Below are positions 17,319 through 25,435 of a stretch of DNA of 64,000 bases, piece after piece (within the stretch, counting starts at the first letter, position 1; the number at the start of each line of letters is the position of its first letter). The position numbers were made by a program, and so were the translations under genes. The stretch spans positions 2,293,501-2,357,500 of the forward strand of contig NZ_CP044543.1 of the NCBI RefSeq assembly GCF_008932115.1, in the 5' to 3' direction. Source of the stretch: Bradyrhizobium betae (GTDB lineage Bacteria > Pseudomonadota > Alphaproteobacteria > Rhizobiales > Xanthobacteraceae). The notes beneath the pieces are model-generated. The model saw nothing but the letters and a program-made list of their open reading frames with translations. It had not been told where the DNA came from and did no database searches.

Positions 17319-18182
17319 CTAGTGGTCAAGCGCGCTGGTCAGGGCCTTTATATTGTGCCTGACCATATCAATGTAAGTGGGTGCAGGCCCCTTTTCACCC
17401 GTCAAACCGTCCGAAATCAGGGTCCCACCGACCTTTGCCCCGGTCTCGGCCGCGATCCGCCGGATCAGCCGGTCGTCACTGATATTTTCCAGGAATACCG
17501 CCGGGATCCGCGCGGCCTTGATCTGGCCGATGATGGCGGCGATGTCCCGCGCGCTGGGCTCGGTTTCGGTGGACACGCCCAGGGGCGCGATGAACCGGAC
17601 GCCGTATTCGGCGGCGAAATAGCCGAAGGCGTCGTGGGTAGAGATCACCTTGCGGCGCTCCGGCGGGATCTTGGCCACGGCCTCGCGGACCTCACGGTCG
17701 AGCGTTTCGAGCTTGTCCAGGTAGGTCTTGGCCTGGGCGCGGAAGAACTCCGCATCCTCGGGATCGGCCGCGACCAGCGCATTGGCGATGTCGGTGACGT
17801 AGACCTTGGCATTGGGAACGGACTGCCAGGCGTGGGGATCCGCAGCCGAGCCAAGCTTCAGGGGCGTGATCCCGGCGCTCGCGGTGACCACTTGCGCCCT
17901 GGCTCCGGAGGATTGCACGAGCCGCGGCAGCCAGCCCTCGAGACCAAGCCCATTGACGATGACGAGCTTTGCGTCCGCGATCCGCTTCGCATCGCTTGGC
18001 GCGGGCGTGTAGACATGGACGTCGCTGTCGGGGCCGACCAGCGTCGTCACGTTGACCCGGTCGCCGCCAATGGTACGGACGAAATCGCCGAGGATGGAGA
18101 AGCTGGCGACGACGTTGAGCCGCTCCGCGGCGCGCAGCGGCGAGGCGGATAGCAGCAAGGCGAGGAGCACGAGAAAGCGCAT
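17319..18182 (-). CDS. znuA: zinc ABC transporter substrate-binding protein
   Basis: 287-residue cluster A-I metal-binding protein, periplasmic. The signal peptide is MRFLVLLALLLSASPLRA (cleavage about residue 18). Likely metal ligands are H56 (DSDVHVY), H117 (DPHAWQ), H183 (STHDAFGY) and an aspartate in SDGLTGEKG. The long histidine-rich loop typical of many ZnuA proteins is absent; between H117 and H183 the sequence is ordinary. The gene follows znuB by 5 bases. Zn is preferred over Mn because of the Zur-like box upstream of the operon and the CobW neighbour; the protein alone would not settle this. Confidence 0.88.
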   Translation of the reverse strand: MRFLVLLALLLSASPLRAAERLNVVASFSILGDFVRTIGGDRVNVTTLVGPDSDVHVYTPAPSDAKRIADAKLVIVNGLGLEGWLPRLVQSSGARAQVVTASAGITPLKLGSAADPHAWQSVPNAKVYVTDIANALVAADPEDAEFFRAQAKTYLDKLETLDREVREAVAKIPPERRKVISTHDAFGYFAAEYGVRFIAPLGVSTETEPSARDIAAIIGQIKAARIPAVFLENISDDRLIRRIAAETGAKVGGTLISDGLTGEKGPAPTYIDMVRHNIKALTSALDH

Positions 18183-18187
18183 TGCTG

Positions 18188-19057
18188 TCAGGCCTCCAGA
18201 TGCCGGCCGGGAAACAGCTGACGGACGATGCCGCCAACGCGGCCGAACAGGACCGAGACGATGTAGAGCACGGTGGCCACCAGGATGATCGCAGGGCCGG
18301 AGGGCACACGGGTCTGGAACGACAGCACGAGGCCGGCATAGCCGGAGACGGCGGCGGCGATCACCGCGATGCAAATCATCACAGTGAGATCGCGCGACCA
18401 GAATCGCGCGATGCCGGCCGGCAGGATCATCAGCCCGACCGCCAGCAACGTGCCGAGCGCCTGAAAGCCGTTGACGAGGTTGATGACGACGAGGGCGAGG
18501 AAGGCGAGATGCGCAGGGCCACCGGCGCGGCTCACGGTCCGCAGGAATAGCGGATCCACACTCTCGATCACGAGCGGACGGTAGATCACCGCGAGCACCA
18601 GCAGCGTCACGGTGGCATTGAAGGCCACCACCAGTAGGGTCTGGTCGTCCATCGCGAGGATGTTGCCGAACAGCACGTGCAACAGGTCGATATTGGTACC
18701 TTTGATCGACACGATGGTCACGCCGAGCGCCAGCGAGGCCAGATAGAAGGTCGCAAGCGACGCGTCCTCCTTCAACCCGGTCGAGCGCGCGACCACCCCG
18801 GCGAGGATCGCCACCGCAAAGCCCGCGATCAGGCCGCCTGCGGTCATCGCGAACAGATTGAGCCCGGAGAGCAGGAAGCCGACGGCCGCGCCGGGCAGGA
18901 TCGCGTGCGCCATGGCGTCGCCGACGAGGCTCATCCGCCGCAGCATCAGGAAAACGCCGATCGGCGCCCCGGCGAGCGACAGCGCGATGACGGCGGCGAG
19001 CGCCCGCCGCATGAACTCGAATTCGGTGAACGGACCGATCAGCGCGTCATAGACCAT
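18188..19057 (-). CDS. znuB: zinc ABC transporter permease
   Basis: 289-residue ABC-3 family inner-membrane permease with about eight hydrophobic helices. The family-typical stretch MLRRMSLVGDAMAHAILPGAA lies near residues 38-58 and is followed by further helices, with LGTLLAVGLMILPAGIARFW towards the C-terminus. It sits 6 bases after znuC and 5 bases before znuA on the same strand, so it forms the membrane channel of that transporter. Length fits the family. Confidence 0.93.
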   Translation of the reverse strand: MVYDALIGPFTEFEFMRRALAAVIALSLAGAPIGVFLMLRRMSLVGDAMAHAILPGAAVGFLLSGLNLFAMTAGGLIAGFAVAILAGVVARSTGLKEDASLATFYLASLALGVTIVSIKGTNIDLLHVLFGNILAMDDQTLLVVAFNATVTLLVLAVIYRPLVIESVDPLFLRTVSRAGGPAHLAFLALVVINLVNGFQALGTLLAVGLMILPAGIARFWSRDLTVMICIAVIAAAVSGYAGLVLSFQTRVPSGPAIILVATVLYIVSVLFGRVGGIVRQLFPGRHLEA

Positions 19058-19063
19058 CTGACG

Positions 19064-19825
19064 TCACGCCGCCTGCGAGCGGGCGTCGTCGGCCGCGCAG
19101 GCTGCGGCGCCGTCGTCGAAGGCTTCGCACATCCGCATCGCGACCATCAGGTTCTCCGGCGTCAGCACCTCCGCCGTCGGTCCCCAGGCCACGGGGCCGC
19201 GCGCGAGCACCAGGGTCTCGCTGAAATGGGTGCGCACCATCTCCATGTCGTGCAATGCGGCGAGCACGGTGCGGCCCTCGCCGTGCCAGTGCTTGACCAG
19301 CGCGAGCAGGTCGGTCGTGGTCTTGCTGTCGATGGCGTTGAATGGCTCGTCGAGCACGATCAGGCGCGCATCCTGGAGCAGCACGCGTGCAAACAGCACG
19401 CGCTGCATCTGTCCGCCCGAAAGCGTGCCAAGGGGGCGGTTCTCGAAGCCGTTGAGGCCGACGGAAGCGATCGCGCGCAGGATCTTGTCACGCGCGGCCT
19501 TGCCGATGCCGCCGAACAGGCCGGTCGCCCGCCACAGCCCGGTCGCGACGAAATCGAACACCGAGATGGGAAAGCTGCGGTCGATCTCCGCGCTCTGCGG
19601 CAGATAGGCGATGTCGCGGGAGTCGAGCCCGCCGAGATGGATACTGCCGTCGAGCGGCCGGAGGATTCCGACGATGCCGCGCAGCAGCGTCGACTTGCCG
19701 GCCCCGTTCGGACCGATCACGGCGACCAGCGCGCCAGAGGCGACCTCGCCGTTGAGATGGTGCACGGCCGGATGCCGGTCGTAACCGAGCGTGACGTTGT
19801 CGAAGTGCACGGCCGCCATGGTCAC
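19064..19825 (-). CDS. znuC: zinc ABC transporter ATP-binding protein
   Basis: 253-residue ABC ATPase. Walker A is GPNGAGKST, the signature is LSGGQMQRV, Walker B is LIVLDEPFNAID, and the switch histidine lies in ALHDMEM. The proposed start is a GTG at 19825 whose bases overlap the TGA of the upstream His-rich gene (GTGA), giving translational coupling; an ATG at 19819 two codons later is the alternative. The C-terminus has a small cluster of acidic residues and alanines. It energises the ZnuAB transporter. Confidence 0.93.
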   Translation of the reverse strand: MTMAAVHFDNVTLGYDRHPAVHHLNGEVASGALVAVIGPNGAGKSTLLRGIVGILRPLDGSIHLGGLDSRDIAYLPQSAEIDRSFPISVFDFVATGLWRATGLFGGIGKAARDKILRAIASVGLNGFENRPLGTLSGGQMQRVLFARVLLQDARLIVLDEPFNAIDSKTTTDLLALVKHWHGEGRTVLAALHDMEMVRTHFSETLVLARGPVAWGPTAEVLTPENLMVAMRMCEAFDDGAAACAADDARSQAA

Positions 19826-20058
19826 CTCATCGCCAGGAAGACCACGCCCCAGAGCACGGCACAGACGGCCAGCGCAGCCGAAAGGCGCCCGGCCACGGTC
19901 ATGCGCAGAATCGACCAGGGCGCCGCCTGGGCCGGATGCGGCGAGGCCGCATCGTGGACATGGGCGTGGCTGTGATCATGCCCATGCGAATGCGCGTGGT
20001 CATGAGAATGGCCATGGGCATGGCCGTGAGGATGGGTGGGGGACGCGGCGGGAACCAT
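19822..20058 (-). CDS. histidine-rich single-pass small membrane protein of the znu operon
   Basis: 78-residue protein. Residues about 8-36 are packed with His plus Gly/Ala/Asp/Ser (repeated HGH, HDHAH, HSHGHDHSH motifs), giving an obvious zinc-binding tail. A short spacer and one hydrophobic helix (about 54-77, AGRLSAALAVCAVLWGVVFLAM) follow. It is the first gene after the Zur-like palindrome and overlaps znuC. Since the encoded ZnuA has no His-rich loop, this protein may supply that metal-collecting function separately; this is inference. The start is uncertain because the Zur box lies only 10 bases upstream and no clear ribosome-binding site is visible. Confidence 0.75.
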   Translation of the reverse strand: MVPAASPTHPHGHAHGHSHDHAHSHGHDHSHAHVHDAASPHPAQAAPWSILRMTVAGRLSAALAVCAVLWGVVFLAMR

Positions 20059-20067
20059 GCCAAGGAC

Positions 20068-20080
20068 GTTATATTATAAC
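20068..20080 (-). promoter_or_regulatory. Zur-box-like palindrome before the znu operon
   Basis: Near-perfect AT-rich palindrome GTTATATTATAAC, on the minus strand GTTATAATATAAC, flanked by further matching bases. It agrees with the known proteobacterial Zur consensus (GTTATA-N-TATAAC type). It lies directly upstream of the His-rich gene and znuCBA, so zinc-dependent repression by Zur is expected. Confidence 0.8.
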
Positions 20081-20102
20081 ATTACCCCTGTCCACGGCCG
20101 AC

Positions 20103-20603
20103 TCAGGGCTTGCCGATCACCATCGCGATGGCAGCCGCCACGAACGGGAACGGTACCGACACGGCGCAGCGGAACCAGACGAAGCGGGCCGGCATGAACG
20201 GGATTTCCCACAAGATCACCCGCTGGAAGGCGAACAGGGCCCAGGCCACGACATAGGCGACCACCTGGGGCACCCCGCCGCCGGACTTCAACGCCACGGT
20301 GCCGATGGAAAAGCCGATCACGGGGCCACCGGGCGTCGCCGCTCCGGCGACCACGGCGGTTGCGACGCCCAGCCAGCCGCTGTCCGGCCCGAGCCAGCCG
20401 GTGATCACCTCCTGCGGGATGATGGCGGCGATATAGCCGGAGCCGATCACGCCGAGCGCGATCCGGGGCACGATGTTGATGAAGTCCATCGAGCCTTCGC
20501 GCAGCGAGGCCTTGAACACCGTTGGTCCGCGGCGGAAGGCGATCAGGCCGACGCCGAACACCGAGCCCCACAACAGGATGTCGATCAGAAGCGCGGCGCT
20601 CAT
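20103..20603 (-). CDS. half-size permease, second of a coupled pair (YraQ/ArsP-like)
   Basis: 166-residue membrane protein with about four to five hydrophobic helices, resembling one half of a DUF318/ArsP_1-type permease. The motif GAATPGGPVIGF near the middle matches the conserved PGGP loop of that family. The start at 20603 overlaps the stop of the upstream gene (ATGA), so the two products are probably made together. Full-length relatives are about 300-350 residues with two repeats, which suggests that the two half-size proteins pair. The substrate is unknown. The gene lies just upstream of the zinc operon on the same strand but before its Zur box. Confidence 0.72.
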   Translation of the reverse strand: MSAALLIDILLWGSVFGVGLIAFRRGPTVFKASLREGSMDFINIVPRIALGVIGSGYIAAIIPQEVITGWLGPDSGWLGVATAVVAGAATPGGPVIGFSIGTVALKSGGGVPQVVAYVVAWALFAFQRVILWEIPFMPARFVWFRCAVSVPFPFVAAAIAMVIGKP

Positions 20604-21211
20604 GCCGCGGCCTCGTCGCTGCCGCGCTTCGGGTAGAGCCGGACATAGACGAAGCGGCCGAGCGCGCCGGCGAGCACCGGCAGCGGCAGCGAGATGACGA
20701 TCCGCCACAGCGTGAAATCGGTGCCCATGATCGGGATCTCCCAGACCACCGCGCGGCCATAGCCGATCAGGGTCCAGCTCACGACCATGGCGATGGTGGC
20801 GCCGAAATCGGCGCCGACCGCGAGCAGCGCGCTCGCCACCGGATAGGCGGTGAAGGGCCCGCCGGGCAGGATCGCGCCGAAGGCGGTGCCGATCAAAAGG
20901 CCTTTCAGCCCGGATTTCGGCCCGAGCGAGCGCGAGACTTTTTCGTGCGGCAGGATCTCGGAGATGAAGGCGCCGAGCAAGCAGCCGGCCAGCACGCGCG
21001 GCAGGATGCCGCCGAACAGCGAAAGGTCGTGGGTCAGAATATCGAGGACGCCCTCGGTGCCGTCACGCCGCCACACCAGAGCCGCGCTCACCGCCACCAA
21101 CGCCGCAATGATGATCGTCGACCAGCCGATCGGCTTGCGCACACGCCCCGGCCGCGGCTCGGACTCCGCGTCCTCTGCGGGCGGCTGATTTTTCGGGGAC
21201 AGTTCTGACAA
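20600..21211 (-). CDS. half-size permease, first of a coupled pair (YraQ/ArsP-like)
   Basis: 203-residue membrane protein. A soluble, charged N-terminus (about 1-28) is followed by about four to five helices and the motif GAILPGGPFTAYP, homologous to the PGGP loop in the partner gene. The C-terminus is short and charged. It ends in an ATGA overlap with the next gene. It is most like YraQ/DUF318 permeases, some of which move arsenicals or metal complexes. Zinc-related transport is possible from location, but nothing in the sequence shows the substrate. Confidence 0.72.
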   Translation of the reverse strand: MSELSPKNQPPAEDAESEPRPGRVRKPIGWSTIIIAALVAVSAALVWRRDGTEGVLDILTHDLSLFGGILPRVLAGCLLGAFISEILPHEKVSRSLGPKSGLKGLLIGTAFGAILPGGPFTAYPVASALLAVGADFGATIAMVVSWTLIGYGRAVVWEIPIMGTDFTLWRIVISLPLPVLAGALGRFVYVRLYPKRGSDEAAA

Positions 21212-21325
21212 CGGGCTTTGTAGGCTCGAGGGTGATGCCCGTCCTGATTAAGCGCGGTATCCGAGCGATGCAAACAGTACGATGGCAGACCCGTGCGCGC
21301 ACCACGCAGGGCAATTCCGCACAGC

Positions 21326-21357
21326 AAAAAAGGCGGCCGCGCGAGCGACCGCCTTTT
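21326..21357 (-). terminator. rho-independent terminator of the superoxide dismutase gene
   Basis: On the minus strand a GC-rich stem, AAGGCGG pairing with CCGCCTT around a GC-rich loop, runs into TTTTTT. It lies about 50 bases after the dismutase stop codon at 21406. Confidence 0.8.
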
Positions 21358-21405
21358 GTCGTCCGGCGCGCGCGAAACGCGCCCCCGGAATGACCAAGAA
21401 GAAGC

Positions 21406-22044
21406 TTACGCCTTCTCGAACAGGGACTCGACGTATTCCCAGTTCACGAGGTTCTCGACGAACGCCTTGAGATAGTCGGGACGGCGATTGCGGTAGTCGA
21501 TGTAGTAGGAGTGCTCCCAGACGTCCACGCCGAGGATCGGGGTGGCGCCGTGCACCAGCGGATTCTCGCCGTTCGGGGTCTTGGCGATTTCGAGCTTGCC
21601 GTTCTTGACCTGGAGCCAGGCCCAGCCGGAGCCGAACTGGCCGACGCCGGCCGCCTGGAAGTCGGTCTTGAACTTCTCGAAGCCGCCGAGGTCCTCGTTG
21701 ATCTTCTTCTCGAGCTTGCCCGGCAGCTTGGTGCCGCCGCCGTTGGGCTTCATCCAGCTCCAGAAGTGGATGTGGTTGTAGTGCTGGCCGGCATTGTTGA
21801 ATACGGCCGGGTTCTTGCCGAACGAGCCCTTGACGATCTCCTCAAGGGGCTTGCCTTCCCATTCGGTGCCCTTGAGCGCGTTGTTGCCGTTGGTGACGTA
21901 GGCCTGATGATGCTTGTCGTGGTGGAATTCCAGCGTTTCCTTCGACATGAACTGGCCGAGGGCGTCATAGGCGTAAGGGAGGGGGGGAGCGTAAAGGTCA
22001 TGGGATGTTGTCCGCGACTGATGGGGAACTGGCTTAACGGTCAC
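21406..22044 (-). CDS. sodB: Fe/Mn superoxide dismutase with shifted N-terminal frame
   Basis: Removes superoxide using an Fe or Mn centre. Metal ligands are visible in LEFHHDKHHQAYV, NNAGQHYNHIHFW and DVWEHSYYIDY, and the sequence FWSWMKPNGGGTKLPG is typical of bacterial SodB. The conserved family start (MTFTLPPLPYAYDALGQ) is broken: the ATG at 22001 and its codons MTFTL read into a run of seven C, where eight would keep frame. The body is open only from a GTG further upstream at 22044, which gives the unusual N-terminus MTVKPVPHQSRTTSHDLYA. That GTG has no good ribosome-binding site. It is either a real one-base deletion, a homopolymer sequencing error, or a variable tract. From the PLPYAYD motif onward the protein is intact. 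Confidence 0.85.
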   Translation of the reverse strand: MTVKPVPHQSRTTSHDLYAPPLPYAYDALGQFMSKETLEFHHDKHHQAYVTNGNNALKGTEWEGKPLEEIVKGSFGKNPAVFNNAGQHYNHIHFWSWMKPNGGGTKLPGKLEKKINEDLGGFEKFKTDFQAAGVGQFGSGWAWLQVKNGKLEIAKTPNGENPLVHGATPILGVDVWEHSYYIDYRNRRPDYLKAFVENLVNWEYVESLFEKA

Positions 22045-22194
22045 CCCTTATAGAAGGTTCCGCCGTCGTTAAATACCTTGAATTTCCCGAAAGCGCGCCA
22101 TGACGCAATTGCATAATTCGCGCGCATCGAATTTAATCCAGTCCATTGTCGTAGAATATCTTTTTCCAATGAAGCCTTTATGGGAGTTGACGTC

Positions 22195-22695
22195 ATGCGA
22201 GACCTCCCCTTGGCGCTGGCCGCCAGCACTGCCTTGCTTGCACTGATCCCGGTTTCGAGCGAAGCCGCCGGCGGAGTCCTCCACGCCAGGTTCAGTTTCG
22301 AGGGAACCGCGTCCTGCCAAAACCCGCCGATCCAGAATTTCCCGATCCACGGCGAGGGCAGCGGCACGCTCTCGACAGATCGCAGCGCACAGCTGGACAT
22401 GACGAGCAATGTCGAAGGACGCGTGGTCTACAACGCCACCCTGGGCGCCAAACCGACCGAAGCTCCCGAAGGGTCGGCATCCCTCCGGGTCGCCGGGCGG
22501 CACAGCCTGCGGGCCACCCGCGAATATCCGAACAACTACATCATCATCACCCTGACGGTGGTCGGCAGCCGCTGCACGATGAAAATCGATCAGAAGCTGA
22601 AGCCGGGCAAGACGCAATACACGTTCTACAACGGCGCTGGACTGTCCTACTGCTCCAAGCCGACCATCACGCGGACCACCTGTGAAGGTTATTGA
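22195..22695 (+). CDS. small secreted protein, tandem copy 1
   Basis: 166-residue exported protein of unknown function. The signal peptide is MRDLPLALAASTALLALIPVSSEA (cleavage about residue 24). The mature part is beta-rich and contains four cysteines (ASCQ, SRCTM, SYCSK, TTCEG) that could form two disulfides. The conserved core includes IQNFPIHGEGSGTLSTDRSAQ and ATREYPNNY. The ATG at 22195 is chosen because GGGAG lies 9-13 bases before it. The next gene is a paralogue with the same cysteine pattern. No domain is recognised. Confidence 0.75.
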   Translation: MRDLPLALAASTALLALIPVSSEAAGGVLHARFSFEGTASCQNPPIQNFPIHGEGSGTLSTDRSAQLDMTSNVEGRVVYNATLGAKPTEAPEGSASLRVAGRHSLRATREYPNNYIIITLTVVGSRCTMKIDQKLKPGKTQYTFYNGAGLSYCSKPTITRTTCEGY

Positions 22696-22761
22696 TCGAT
22701 CCGCGCGGCGCGACCAGACGCCAAAGTCGTTTTGCGATGACACCAGTGGAGATTGAGCTCG

Positions 22762-23274
22762 ATGAACGGACGAGCGCTTCTTTCATGTCTCGGCGTGGCG
22801 GCGATTTCGGCCGCGATCCTCGCCATACCCGGTTCCGGTGAAGCGGCCAGCTCCTCCATTCGCGGCCACTTCAGCTATGATGGAATTGCCAATTGCGAAA
22901 AACCCCTGATCCGGAATTTTCCGATCCACGCCGAGGGATCGGCCGTCCTGTCGACGGACCGGAATGCAAGCCTCAAGATGACGACGAACACCGGAGGCAC
23001 GTCACGCCTCAAGGCGACATTGGGCGGCAAACCCACGGCGGCGCCGGGCGGCTCGACCACACTGAATGTCGTGGGTGGCCACACGCTTCGGGTGGTGCGC
23101 GAATATCCAAACAATATCGCGGTCGTGACCATGACGATTCGAGCCGATTCCTGTACGATGACGGTCGACAACAGGCTGAAGCCCGGCAAGACGGTCTACA
23201 CGTTCACCAACGGCGGCAGCATCTCCTATTGCGCCCACCCGCAGATCACGCATACGGAGTGTGTCGCCTTCTGA
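22762..23274 (+). CDS. small secreted protein, tandem copy 2
   Basis: 170-residue paralogue of the preceding gene. The signal peptide is MNGRALLSCLGVAAISAAILAIPGSGEA. The core IRNFPIHAEGSAVLSTDRNAS, VVREYPNN and LKPGKTVYTF matches copy 1, and the four mature-part cysteines are conserved (IANCE, DSCTM, SYCAH, TECVA). The ATG at 22762 is preceded by TGGAGA. The two genes are 66 bases apart on the same strand and are probably cotranscribed. A periplasmic or secreted binding or inhibitor role is possible but not shown. Confidence 0.75.
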   Translation: MNGRALLSCLGVAAISAAILAIPGSGEAASSSIRGHFSYDGIANCEKPLIRNFPIHAEGSAVLSTDRNASLKMTTNTGGTSRLKATLGGKPTAAPGGSTTLNVVGGHTLRVVREYPNNIAVVTMTIRADSCTMTVDNRLKPGKTVYTFTNGGSISYCAHPQITHTECVAF

Positions 23275-23343
23275 GTCATCATGGCGACCGGCTTCCACGC
23301 CTTCGCAAAGAGTGCGCCGCTCCGTGACCAACATGCACCGATC

Positions 23344-23871
23344 ATGAGCATTGAAATCGACATCCTCAACGGCGACGCCTCTTGGCGGATCGCGGAGCCG
23401 CTGCATCAGGCGGTATGGGGCCCAGAGCAGATCGCGGGCAAGCCATGGGCTCACGTCAAATGGGCCAATGCCGATTTGCGCGTGCTGATCGAGACGCCCG
23501 AGGACGGCCTCGTCTGCCATGTCGGCATCTACTTCCGCACCGTCACCTGGAACGGCCAGAAGGTCCACATCGGCGGCATCGGCGGGGTCTGCACGCGCGA
23601 GGACCGGCGCGGCCGCGGCTATGCGACCGTGGCGATCGACGCGGCGGTGCACACCATGCGTGCCAACGAGGCCGTTCGCTTCGCGCTGCTGTTCTGCGAA
23701 CCGCACAATTTTGCGTTCTACCAGACCCGGAGCTGGCTGCCCTTCAAGGGCGAGGTCTATTGCGAGCAGCCGGAGGGGCGGACCCGCTGCGACCATATGG
23801 CGCCCTACGTCTTCAACATCGTCCGCGCGCCGACGCTGGGCACCATCGACCTATGCGGCCTGCCGTGGTGA
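23344..23871 (+). CDS. GNAT family N-acetyltransferase
   Basis: 175-residue acetyltransferase. The central stretch HIGGIGGVCTREDRRGRGYATVAIDAAVHTM contains the acetyl-CoA-binding R/Q-x-x-G-x-G/A loop, followed by FALLFCEPHNFAFYQTRSWLPF, the beta5-alpha4 part. The C-terminal CEQPEGRTRCDHMAPYVF is unusually cysteine-rich for the family. The ATG at 23344 (MSIEIDIL) is preferred over 23281 because the upstream extension is not conserved-looking. The substrate is unknown. Confidence 0.82.
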   Translation: MSIEIDILNGDASWRIAEPLHQAVWGPEQIAGKPWAHVKWANADLRVLIETPEDGLVCHVGIYFRTVTWNGQKVHIGGIGGVCTREDRRGRGYATVAIDAAVHTMRANEAVRFALLFCEPHNFAFYQTRSWLPFKGEVYCEQPEGRTRCDHMAPYVFNIVRAPTLGTIDLCGLPW

Positions 23872-23953
23872 GCCCTGCGTGACCAGAGGGCTGGTGCCGG
23901 CAGCCCGCGCCCTGTAATATGTCGATCATCATCCAATATTCCGCGCGGTGAAC

Positions 23954-25339
23954 ATGACGATCGACGCCTCCGCAGACACCGTCCCGCCGCGCGCACCGGC
24001 CGCCTCCTCCATTGCCAGCCTTCTGACGGCGCCGATCCTGCCGACGCTGCTGCGGCTCGCGATCCCCAACATGGTCGCCATGGTCGGCAGCACGCTGGTC
24101 GCGATCGCCGAGACCTCCTACATCGGCCGTCTCGGCACCATTCCGCTTGCCGCCATCGCGCTGGTGTTTCCGTTCGCGATGCTGACGCAGATGATGAGCG
24201 CGGGCGCGATGGGCGGCGGCGTGTCGTCTGCGATCAGCCGTGCGCTCGGCGCCGGAGACCGCGACCGCGCCGCGACGCTGGCGCTGCATGCCGCGATCAT
24301 CGGCCTCTGCGGCGGCCTGTTCTTCACGGTGATGATGCTCGTCTTCGGCCGCTCGTTCTTCATGCTGCTCGGCGGCCGCGAGCGCGTGCTCGAGGAAGCT
24401 AGCGGCTATTCGCAGGTGCTGTTCTCCGGCGCGGTCGCGATCTGGCTCGTCAACACGCTCGCTTCGGTGATCCGCGGCACGGGGGACATGCGCCTGCCCT
24501 CGATGATTCTGATCGGGGCGAGCACGCTCCAGATCGCACTCGGCGGCACGCTCGGGCTCGGTCTGTTCGGCGTCAAGCAATTCGGCATGCCCGGTGTCGC
24601 CGCCGGCCAGTTGATCGCCTTCAGCTGCGCTGCGGCCTTCTTCCTCTGGTTTCTCCTGTCCGGCCGCAGCCGGCTACCGCTGAACGTGCGCGCCTTCCAT
24701 TTCGAGCGCGCGATGTTCCTGGACATTCTCAAGGTCGGCGCGGTCGCCTGCCTGTCGCCGCTGCAGACCGTGCTGACCATCCTGATCTTCACGAAGATCC
24801 TGGCGACCTTCGGCACCGAGATGCTGGCCGGCTACGGCATCGGCTCACGGCTGGAATTCCTGCTGATCCCGATCACCTTCGCCTTCGGCATCGCCTCGGT
24901 GCCGATGGTCGGCATGGCGATGGGCGCGGGCCAGGTCAAACGCGCGCGGCGTGTGGCCTGGACCGCGGCCGCGGCCTCCGGGCTCACGGTCGGCCTGATC
25001 GGACTCGTGATCGCGCTCGATCCCGCGTTGTGGGTCTCGCTGTTCACGAACGATCCGGGCGTCATCGCCGCCGCACACAGCTATTTCCACTGGGCCGGGC
25101 CGGCTTTCGTGTTCTTCGGCATGGGCGTGTCGCTGTATTTCTCCTCGCAGGGCGCAGCCCGCGTCGGCGGCCCGGTGCTCGCCTCCACCGCGCGGCTTCT
25201 GATCGTCGCGATCGGCGGCGTCGGCCTGATGACGGCGCAGGCGCCGGCCTGGACCCTGTTCGCGCTGGTCGGCGGCGCCATGGTCGTGTTCGGGCTCTCG
25301 ACCGCAGCTTCGGTCGCCTTCGCACGCTGGGGCAAATGA
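23954..25339 (+). CDS. MATE family multidrug/organic cation exporter
   Basis: 461-residue inner-membrane antiporter with two MatE halves (about residues 25-190 and 245-410) and about twelve hydrophobic helices. Typical features are PNMVAMVGSTLVAIAETSYIGRLG in the first helices, GAMGGGVSSAISRALGAGDRDRA after helix 2, and a related stretch in the second half (IPITFAFGIASVPMVGMAMGAGQVKRARR). Proteins of this family exchange drugs, cationic metabolites or citrate-like anions for Na+ or H+. The substrate here is unknown. The ATG at 23954 is two codons after an alternative GTG. Confidence 0.9.
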   Translation: MTIDASADTVPPRAPAASSIASLLTAPILPTLLRLAIPNMVAMVGSTLVAIAETSYIGRLGTIPLAAIALVFPFAMLTQMMSAGAMGGGVSSAISRALGAGDRDRAATLALHAAIIGLCGGLFFTVMMLVFGRSFFMLLGGRERVLEEASGYSQVLFSGAVAIWLVNTLASVIRGTGDMRLPSMILIGASTLQIALGGTLGLGLFGVKQFGMPGVAAGQLIAFSCAAAFFLWFLLSGRSRLPLNVRAFHFERAMFLDILKVGAVACLSPLQTVLTILIFTKILATFGTEMLAGYGIGSRLEFLLIPITFAFGIASVPMVGMAMGAGQVKRARRVAWTAAAASGLTVGLIGLVIALDPALWVSLFTNDPGVIAAAHSYFHWAGPAFVFFGMGVSLYFSSQGAARVGGPVLASTARLLIVAIGGVGLMTAQAPAWTLFALVGGAMVVFGLSTAASVAFARWGK

Positions 25340-25435
25340 GCGCAGGCCAATAAGCGCGGCAATGTGATTCCATCCAGCGTTGCACTATCCAGCCGGACTG
25401 CTATGGAGGCGCCTCCATTTTTCGAGGCTCTCTCC

